This document shows positions 58,008 through 64,000 of a stretch of DNA of 64,000 nt, one piece after another (the first letter of the stretch is position 1; each line of letters starts with the position of its first letter). The stretch covers positions 372,001 to 436,000 of the forward strand of contig CP011077.1 of NCBI GenBank assembly GCA_000963575.1, written 5' to 3'. The position numbers and the translations under genes are program-made. Source of the DNA: Klebsiella michiganensis. GTDB taxonomy: Bacteria; Pseudomonadota; Gammaproteobacteria; Enterobacterales; Enterobacteriaceae. The notes under the pieces are model-generated. The model was not told where the DNA came from and did no database searches. It saw only the letters and a program-made list of their open reading frames with translations.

Positions 58008-59517
58008 GACGGACCATAACCTGAAAAAGTACGCCAAAAGTATACCACATTCGGTCTGGCCGGCGGACTGGCTGCGTAAAGCCGAAAGGGAAGCGGCCGA
58101 CAGCCTGGGCATCACGCTTTATGAGTTGATGCTGCGTGCCGGTGAGGCGGCATTTCAGATTGCCCGCATGCGTTATCCGCAGGCTCGCCACTGGCTAATC
58201 GCCTGTGGGCATGGAAATAACGGTGGGGATGGTTATGTTGTTGCCCGGCTGGCTCAGGCCGCTGGCCTTCAGGTGACGCTGCTGGCTGTCGAAAGCGATA
58301 AGCCTTTACCCGAAGAGGCGAGTCAGGCCCGCGAAGCGTGGCTTAATGCGGGCGGCGTTCCGCACGATCCCGGGAAAGCCTGGCCCGCGGGCGTTGATTT
58401 GATTGTTGATGCCCTGCTCGGGATCGGCTTAAGCAGCGCCCCGCGCGATGACATCGCTGAGCTTATTGGGCAGATGAACGATCACCCTTCGCCGGTTGTC
58501 GCATTGGACATTCCTTCTGGCCTGCTGGCAGAAACGGGCGCCGTGCCCGGGGCGGTGGTTCAGGCGGCGGATACGGTGACGTTTATCGCGCTCAAGCCTG
58601 GGCTGCTCACGGGGAAGGCGCGAGATGTTGTGGGCAGACTGCACTGTTCCACCCTGGGGCTTGAAACCTGGCTTAAGGGCCAGGTGGCGTCTATTTCGCG
58701 CTTTGACACTCAGCAGCTTGCCGGATGGCTTAAACCGAGGCGGCCTACCTCGCATAAAGGGGATAACGGGCGGCTGGTGCTGATTGGTGGCGACAGCGGC
58801 ACCGCCGGTGCAATTCGTATGGCCGGCGAAGCGTCGCTTCGTGCAGGCGCTGGCCTTGTTCGGGTACTTACTCGTGCTGAGAATGTTGCTCCACTGCTTA
58901 CCGCTTGCCCCGAGTTAATGGTGCATGAGCTTACGCCGCAATCGCTTGATGAGGCTCTGGAATGGGCGGATGTCGTGGCGATTGGCCCGGGGCTCGGGCA
59001 GCAGGCATGGGCCAGGAAAACGCTGCAAAAAGTCGAAAACAGCCGTAAACCGATGCTTTGGGATGCGGACGCGCTTAACCTTCTGGCAATCAACCCGGAT
59101 AAACGTCAGAATCGCGTGATTACGCCCCATCCTGGCGAAGCGGCAAGGCTGCTAAATTGCGCTGTGTCACAAATTGAGAGCGATCGCTTACTTGCAGTCA
59201 GACGTTTGGTTAAACGTTATGGCGGAACCGTGGTCTTAAAAGGTGCCGGCACGCTGGTTGCCAGCCACGATCGGCTGGGCATTATCGACGTTGGCAATGC
59301 CGGGATGGGAAGCGGTGGAATGGGGGATGTGCTGTCGGGGATCATTGCCGCATTGCTGGCACAGAAGCTTAACCCTTATGATGCTGCCTGTGCAGGCTGC
59401 GTGGCCCACGGCGCTGCGGCTGATGTATTAGCTAGCCAGCGAGGCACGCGCGGTATGCTGGCGAGCGACCTGCTTTCAACGCTTTACCTGTTTGTTAACC
59501 CGGATTTGAATACCTGA
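58006..59517 (+). CDS. nnr: bifunctional NAD(P)HX epimerase/dehydratase
   Basis: 503 residues. The N-terminal YjeF_N domain (CGHGNNGGDGYVVARL) epimerises NAD(P)HX; the C-terminal ADP-dependent dehydratase (GGDSGTAGAIRM, GNAGMGSGGMGDVLSG) converts S-NAD(P)HX back. Metabolite repair in the cytosol. First gene of the nnr-tsaE-amiB-mutL-miaA run. Start codons of nnr and queG share bases, so their promoters must lie within each other's coding DNA. Confidence 0.97.
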   Translation: MTDHNLKKYAKSIPHSVWPADWLRKAEREAADSLGITLYELMLRAGEAAFQIARMRYPQARHWLIACGHGNNGGDGYVVARLAQAAGLQVTLLAVESDKPLPEEASQAREAWLNAGGVPHDPGKAWPAGVDLIVDALLGIGLSSAPRDDIAELIGQMNDHPSPVVALDIPSGLLAETGAVPGAVVQAADTVTFIALKPGLLTGKARDVVGRLHCSTLGLETWLKGQVASISRFDTQQLAGWLKPRRPTSHKGDNGRLVLIGGDSGTAGAIRMAGEASLRAGAGLVRVLTRAENVAPLLTACPELMVHELTPQSLDEALEWADVVAIGPGLGQQAWARKTLQKVENSRKPMLWDADALNLLAINPDKRQNRVITPHPGEAARLLNCAVSQIESDRLLAVRRLVKRYGGTVVLKGAGTLVASHDRLGIIDVGNAGMGSGGMGDVLSGIIAALLAQKLNPYDAACAGCVAHGAAADVLASQRGTRGMLASDLLSTLYLFVNPDLNT

Positions 59518-59521
59518 AGCC

Positions 59522-59983
59522 ATGATGAATCGAGTTATTGCATTACCTGAAGAAGCGGCAACGTTAGCGCTGGGCGAACGCCTGGCACAGGCCTGTGAAG
59601 GCGCGACGGTGATTTACCTTTATGGCGACCTCGGCGCGGGCAAAACCACCTTTAGCCGCGGCTTTTTACAGGCGCTGGGGCACAAGGGAAACGTTAAAAG
59701 CCCAACCTATACACTGGTTGAGCCGTATCAGCTTGATAACCTGATGGTTTATCACTTTGACTTGTATCGCCTGGCTGACCCGGAAGAGCTGGAGTTTATG
59801 GGGATCCGTGACTATTTCACCAACGATGCAATTTGCCTGGTGGAGTGGCCACAGCAGGGGACAGGTGTGCTCCCGGACCCGGATGTCGAAATTCACCTGA
59901 GCTACGAGGCGCAAGGTCGCGAAGCGCGAATTGCCGCCGTTTCCTCATCTGGTGAAGCGTTACTGGCGCGGTTAGCCAAATAG
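59522..59983 (+). CDS. tsaE: tRNA threonylcarbamoyladenosine biosynthesis ATPase TsaE
   Basis: 153 residues as in E. coli. Walker A GDLGAGKTTFSRG, switch region SPTYTLVEPY and Walker B HFDLYRL. Works with TsaB and TsaD in t6A modification of ANN-decoding tRNAs. Four nt after nnr. Confidence 0.97.
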   Translation: MMNRVIALPEEAATLALGERLAQACEGATVIYLYGDLGAGKTTFSRGFLQALGHKGNVKSPTYTLVEPYQLDNLMVYHFDLYRLADPEELEFMGIRDYFTNDAICLVEWPQQGTGVLPDPDVEIHLSYEAQGREARIAAVSSSGEALLARLAK

Positions 59984-59996
59984 CAAGGATGACGGG

Positions 59997-61337
59997 ATGA
60001 TCTATCGCGTGAAAGGTTGGTTGATGGCCGGGTTCCTGCTGCTGTGCTGTGTACAGGCGGGAGCGGCGGCGCTGTCGGATATTCAGGTTTCTAACGGTGA
60101 AAATCAGGCGCGTATCACTTTTAGTTTTATGGGCGACCCGGAATATACGTTTTCGCAGGACAACAAGCGAAGCGTTGCGCTGGATATCAAACAAACTGGC
60201 GTGATTCGCGGGCTACCCCTGCAGTTTAGCGGCAGTAATCTGGTGAAAAGCATCAGCTCCGGGCAGCCAAAAGACGATCAATCCCTGCGCCTGGTTGTCG
60301 ATTTAACCCAGCCCGGTAAAACGCGTGCAGTGAAACAGCAAAACGGTGCTAACTATACCGTTATTTTTACGATCAACGCTGATGCGCCGCCGCCGCCGCC
60401 GCCGCCTCCTCCTCCTCCGGTTGTGGCTAAGCGCGTTGAGCCTGTTGCGCCGGTCCAGGCTCCAGATCCGGCCCGTAATCCCTTTAAGCCTCAGCAGGTC
60501 ACCGGCGTCATAGGATCGAATACCGTGACTCGCCCGGCGGCTCGTGCGAAAAACAGTGGCCCGTCGGATACCGTTGTGGTCGCCATTGATGCCGGTCACG
60601 GCGGCCAGGATCCCGGGGCGATTGGTCCCGGTGGTACTCAGGAAAAGAACGTCACTATTTCTATCGCGCGGAAGCTGAAAGCCCTGTTGAACGATGACCC
60701 GATGTTCCGTGGAGTACTCACCCGCGATGGGGATTACTTTATCTCGGTGATGGGGCGTTCCGACGTGGCGCGCAAGCAGAATGCAAACCTGCTGGTTTCA
60801 ATTCATGCGGATGCCGCGCCGAACCGTGATGCTACCGGCGCGTCCGTCTGGGTGCTGTCTAACCGTCGAGCGAACAGCGAAATGGCGGGCTGGCTGGAAC
60901 AGCATGAGAAGCAATCTGAGCTGCTGGGCGGGGCCGGGGATGTGCTGGCAAACAGCCAGGCCGATCCTTATCTAAGCCAGGCGGTACTGGATTTGCAGTT
61001 CGGTCATTCTCAGCGTGTCGGGTATGATGTGGCGACCAAAGTGCTGGCCCAGCTTCAGCGCGTAGGCTCTTTGCATAAACGCCGCCCGGAACATGCGAGC
61101 CTGGGCGTGTTGCGCTCACCGGATATTCCTTCATTGCTGGTTGAAACGGGCTTTATCAGCAACAGCTCCGAAGAGCGTTTGCTTGGCAGTGACAATTACC
61201 AGCAGCAAATTGCGCAGGCCATTTATGAAGGGCTGCGTAACTATTTCCGCGAGCACCCGCTGCAGTCTGCTCCGTCAAATGAGCAAACGGCTCGTGCCCA
61301 ACTGGGTTCACCGCAGCAGGTCGCGGTGACCAACTAA
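59997..61337 (+). CDS. amiB: N-acetylmuramoyl-L-alanine amidase B
   Basis: 446 residues. Signal peptide (about 1-23), an AMIN septal-ring-binding domain (about 25-120), a polyproline linker of ten Pro near 130, and an Amidase_3 zinc hydrolase domain with IDAGHGGQDPGAIGP, the HADAAPN histidine and VETGFISN glutamate. It splits septal murein, activated by EnvC. Thirteen nt after tsaE. Confidence 0.97.
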   Translation: MIYRVKGWLMAGFLLLCCVQAGAAALSDIQVSNGENQARITFSFMGDPEYTFSQDNKRSVALDIKQTGVIRGLPLQFSGSNLVKSISSGQPKDDQSLRLVVDLTQPGKTRAVKQQNGANYTVIFTINADAPPPPPPPPPPPVVAKRVEPVAPVQAPDPARNPFKPQQVTGVIGSNTVTRPAARAKNSGPSDTVVVAIDAGHGGQDPGAIGPGGTQEKNVTISIARKLKALLNDDPMFRGVLTRDGDYFISVMGRSDVARKQNANLLVSIHADAAPNRDATGASVWVLSNRRANSEMAGWLEQHEKQSELLGGAGDVLANSQADPYLSQAVLDLQFGHSQRVGYDVATKVLAQLQRVGSLHKRRPEHASLGVLRSPDIPSLLVETGFISNSSEERLLGSDNYQQQIAQAIYEGLRNYFREHPLQSAPSNEQTARAQLGSPQQVAVTN

Positions 61338-61346
61338 GGAGACAAT

Positions 61347-63224
61347 ATGCCGATTCAGGTTCTGCCGCCGCAGCTTGCGAACCAGATCGCCGCTGGCGAG
61401 GTTGTAGAGCGCCCTGCGTCGGTAGTAAAAGAGCTGGTTGAAAACAGCCTTGATGCCGGCGCCACGCGGATCGACATCGATATTGAACGCGGTGGCGCAA
61501 AGCTTATCCGTATTCGGGACAACGGCTGTGGCATTAAGCAGGAGGAGCTGGCGCTGGCGCTGGCTCGCCATGCCACCAGTAAAATCGCTTCTCTCGACGA
61601 TCTGGAGGCCATTATCAGCCTCGGGTTCCGCGGTGAAGCGCTGGCGAGTATAAGCTCCGTCTCCCGCCTGACTCTGACTTCACGTACGGCAGAACAAAAC
61701 GAAGCCTGGCAGGCCTATGCCGAAGGGCGCGATCAGGCTGTGACGGTGAAGCCCGCAGCGCATCCCGTTGGGACGACGCTTGAAGTTCTCGATCTGTTTT
61801 ACAACACGCCCGCGCGCCGTAAGTTTATGCGCACTGAAAAAACCGAATTCAATCATATTGATGAAGTGGTGCGCCGCATTGCGCTGGCGCGCTTCGACGT
61901 TTCTATTACGCTCAATCACAATGGAAAAATGATCCGCCAGTACCGCGCAGTGCAAGACGGTGCCCCGCGCGAGCGTCGTCTAGGGGCAATTTGCGGTACG
62001 CCGTTTCTTGAACAGGCGCTGGCCATTGAGTGGCAGCACGGCGATTTAACGCTACGAGGCTGGGTGGCTGAACCTTCTGCAACCACTTCGGCATTGGCGG
62101 AGATCCAATATTGTTATGTTAACGGGCGCATGATGCGTGACCGCTTAATTAACCATGCGATTCGCCAGGCCTGTGAAGACAAGTTGGGGGTGGATCAGCA
62201 GCCGGCCTTTGTACTGTATCTGGAGATAGACCCTCATCAGGTGGACGTTAACGTTCACCCGGCCAAGCACGAGGTACGTTTTCATCAGTCACGTCTGGTA
62301 CATGATTTTATCTATCAGGGGGTGATTAGCGTGCTTCAGCAGCAGGGTGAGAATGCCCTGGCGCTGGAAGAAACGGCGGAAACCCCCGCTGAGCGCTGGC
62401 AGCCGGAAAACCGTGTTGCCGCCGGGCGCAACCAGTTTGCCACGCCGGCCGTCGCGCGGGAGCCTCGTGATGCTTCGCCAGGCAAGGCTTCGCCATCACC
62501 GGCCAGCGGTGGCCGTCCTGCCGGGGCCGGGGGGACGCCGCTTTGGCCACACGCAGCGCCAGGCTATCAGAAGCAGCAGGGCGTACTTTATCACCAGTTG
62601 CTTGAGACGCCTGACGTCGAGCCAAAGCCTGCCGTTCGCGCTGAAGAACCCGCGGCGTTAGAGGGCCACTCGCAAAGTTTTGGCCGGGTGTTAACGGTTT
62701 TACCTCCGGATAAGGCTTTACTGGAACGGCAGGGCAAACTTTCTCTGCTTTCTCTGGTGGTTGCCGAGCGGTGGCTAAAACAGGCTCAACTGGCGCCAGG
62801 GAGTGAAGGTCTTAGGGCTCAGCCGCTGCTGATACCTCTGCGGCTGAAAGTCAGTCGCGAAGAGCACGATGTATTGGTTAAATATCAATCGCTTTTGAAA
62901 GAAATGGGCATTGAATTTGATACCGATGCCCGGCAGATAACAATTCGCACGGTACCTTTACCTTTACGGAAACAAAATTTACAAATCTTGATTCACGAAC
63001 TGCCAGGATACCTGGCGCAACAGGCGGACGTTTCGGCGGGCCAGCTGGCTTTGTGGATTGCTCGTCATTTGGCAAGCGACCACGAACAGTGGAGCCAGGC
63101 TCAGGCCATTACTCTGCTGGCAGACGTTGAACGTCTTTGCCCGCAGTTGGTGAAATCGCCCCCGGGCGGTTTGCTACAACCTGTTGATTTACAATCGGCG
63201 ATGAACGCCCTGAAAGATGACTGA
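61347..63224 (+). CDS. mutL: DNA mismatch repair protein MutL
   Basis: 625 residues. GHKL ATPase motifs ENSLDAGAT, RDNGCGI and GFRGEAL at the N-terminus, DNA-binding GTTLEVLDLFYNTPARRKF, a variable linker at about 345-430, and the C-terminal dimerisation domain. Couples MutS mismatch recognition to MutH and UvrD. AGGAGA precedes the ATG by 4-5 nt. Confidence 0.97.
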   Translation: MPIQVLPPQLANQIAAGEVVERPASVVKELVENSLDAGATRIDIDIERGGAKLIRIRDNGCGIKQEELALALARHATSKIASLDDLEAIISLGFRGEALASISSVSRLTLTSRTAEQNEAWQAYAEGRDQAVTVKPAAHPVGTTLEVLDLFYNTPARRKFMRTEKTEFNHIDEVVRRIALARFDVSITLNHNGKMIRQYRAVQDGAPRERRLGAICGTPFLEQALAIEWQHGDLTLRGWVAEPSATTSALAEIQYCYVNGRMMRDRLINHAIRQACEDKLGVDQQPAFVLYLEIDPHQVDVNVHPAKHEVRFHQSRLVHDFIYQGVISVLQQQGENALALEETAETPAERWQPENRVAAGRNQFATPAVAREPRDASPGKASPSPASGGRPAGAGGTPLWPHAAPGYQKQQGVLYHQLLETPDVEPKPAVRAEEPAALEGHSQSFGRVLTVLPPDKALLERQGKLSLLSLVVAERWLKQAQLAPGSEGLRAQPLLIPLRLKVSREEHDVLVKYQSLLKEMGIEFDTDARQITIRTVPLPLRKQNLQILIHELPGYLAQQADVSAGQLALWIARHLASDHEQWSQAQAITLLADVERLCPQLVKSPPGGLLQPVDLQSAMNALKDD

Positions 63225-64000
63225 AGATAAAAAAAGGCCACAGGCGATTTTTTTAATGGGGCCCACGGCCTCAGGCAAGACGGCACTTGCTATTAATTTG
63301 CGTAAAACTTTGCCGGTAGAGTTGATAAGCGTGGATTCGGCCCTCATCTATCGTGGAATGGATGTCGGGACCGCTAAGCCAACGGAACAAGAGCAAGCCC
63401 AGGCACCGCATAGGTTAATGGACCTGCTTGACCCGGCTCAGGCGTACTCAGCGGCAGATTTTCGCCGCGATGCCCTGGCCGAGATGGCTGACATTACCGC
63501 CGCCGGGCGTATCCCGCTGCTGGTCGGTGGGACTATGCTCTATTTTAAAGCGCTGCTGGAAGGGCTTTCGCCGCTCCCGTCGGCGAACCCGGACGTCAGG
63601 GCACAGATAGAGCAACAGGCGGCAGAGCAAGGGTGGAATGCGCTGCATCGTCAACTGGAAGAGATCGATCCGGTTGCCGCTGCCCGGATTCATCCAAATG
63701 ATCCGCAAAGGCTTTCCCGGGCACTGGAAGTTTTTTTCATTTCGGGTAAAACTTTAACGGAACTGACGCAAACGTCAGGAGAGGCTCTGCCGTATCAGGT
63801 GCATCAGTTCGCCATCGCCCCGGCGAGCCGTGAACTGCTCCATCAGCGAATTGAGCAGCGTTTTCATCAGATGTTGGCTTCAGGTTTTGAAGCAGAAGTG
63901 CGGGCGCTTTTTGCTCGCGGAGATTTGCATACGGAGATGCCTTCCATCCGTTGTGTGGGTTACCGCCAGATGTGGTCTTATTTGGCAGGTGAAACGTCAT
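63217..64000 (+). CDS. miaA: tRNA dimethylallyltransferase, 3' end outside window
   Basis: The first 261 codons are in the window; the frame runs off the right edge. The ATG overlaps the mutL stop by 8 nt (ATGACTGA), as in E. coli. P-loop GPTASGKTALAI, ELISVDSALIYRGMD, GGTMLYFKALLEG and the RCVGYRQMW region are typical. It adds dimethylallyl to A37 of tRNAs reading UNN codons. Confidence 0.96.
   Translation, partial: MTEDKKRPQAIFLMGPTASGKTALAINLRKTLPVELISVDSALIYRGMDVGTAKPTEQEQAQAPHRLMDLLDPAQAYSAADFRRDALAEMADITAAGRIPLLVGGTMLYFKALLEGLSPLPSANPDVRAQIEQQAAEQGWNALHRQLEEIDPVAAARIHPNDPQRLSRALEVFFISGKTLTELTQTSGEALPYQVHQFAIAPASRELLHQRIEQRFHQMLASGFEAEVRALFARGDLHTEMPSIRCVGYRQMWSYLAGETS

Noticed and set aside
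60387..60420. CCG/CCT repeat tract in amiB as a phase-variable tract
   Set aside because: It encodes the polyproline linker also found in E. coli AmiB and is a mixed trinucleotide run without frameshift consequence.

Overview
The window joins two different kinds of DNA. From position 1 to about 56,485 it is GC-rich and reads as the distal part of an integrative and conjugative element (ICE) of the PAGI-2 / ICEclc type, with a MobH relaxase and a type-G mating-pair-formation (type IV secretion) system. From the tRNA-Gly gene at 56,520 onward it is an enterobacterial chromosome with less GC-rich, E. coli-like genes in the E. coli order: tRNA-Gly, queG, nnr, tsaE, amiB, mutL, miaA. The host is therefore a member of the Enterobacteriaceae; I cannot name the species. 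A 20-bp copy of the tRNA-Gly 3' end at 56,466-56,485, separated by a 34-nt spacer from an intact tRNA-Gly, marks the element end. The ICE probably entered an upstream member of a tandem tRNA-Gly array. Its integrase and other end lie left of the window.

Layout of the ICE. 1-2.4 kb: cargo, a 5'-truncated (by the window edge) UvrA-like ABC ATPase. 2.5-4.4 kb: MobH relaxase with a repeat-rich upstream region. 4.6-6.0 kb: an antitoxin/RES-domain toxin-like pair with its own promoter. 6.0-26.6 kb: the conjugation machinery (DUF3742, TraG-like, PFL_4711/4710/4709 families, RadC-like, DsbA-like, TraC/VirB4 ATPase, lipoprotein, TraB-, TraK- and TraE-like proteins, small membrane proteins, RAQPRD, PFL_4697, TraD coupling protein, PFL_4695, lytic transglycosylase, PFL_4693, PilL-like lipoprotein). 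Most of these genes run on the minus strand with touching or overlapping ends. 26.7-43.2 kb: mostly small uncharacterised genes, including DUF3085, DUF3275, DUF3577 and a DUF6094-like methyltransferase, plus a DEAH helicase gene split by a complete group II intron whose two exon junctions can be placed to the base. 43.4-54.9 kb: replication, maintenance and control (C5 methyltransferase, TopB, SSB, DUF3158, PFL_4669, STY4528, DUF2857, ParB-like, Shi, ParA, AlpA, BisR-like). In ICEclc the related bisR-alpA-parA-shi-bisD-bisC block is the bistable switch for transfer competence, so this block is the likely master control here.

The most unusual content is non-coding. (1) Five copies of a structured RNA of roughly 120-130 nt, with compensatory base changes and a pseudoknot, precede radC, the DUF3577 gene and three uncharacterised genes; they look like the known radC RNA motif, here as a multi-copy set within one element. 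(2) Nearly every gene between 26.7 and 41 kb has a hairpin or pseudoknot placed directly before its ribosome-binding site. (3) Three copies of a GAGCTATCCCC palindrome flank the ssb operon. (4) A CAAACAA motif sits about 55-75 nt before four operon starts. (5) Three ATTGCA half-sites lie between bisR-like and alpA. (6) Helically phased TTCGGATTCCGAA palindromes lie inside the STY4528 gene. Together these suggest that the element is run by shared DNA operators plus repeated leader RNAs.
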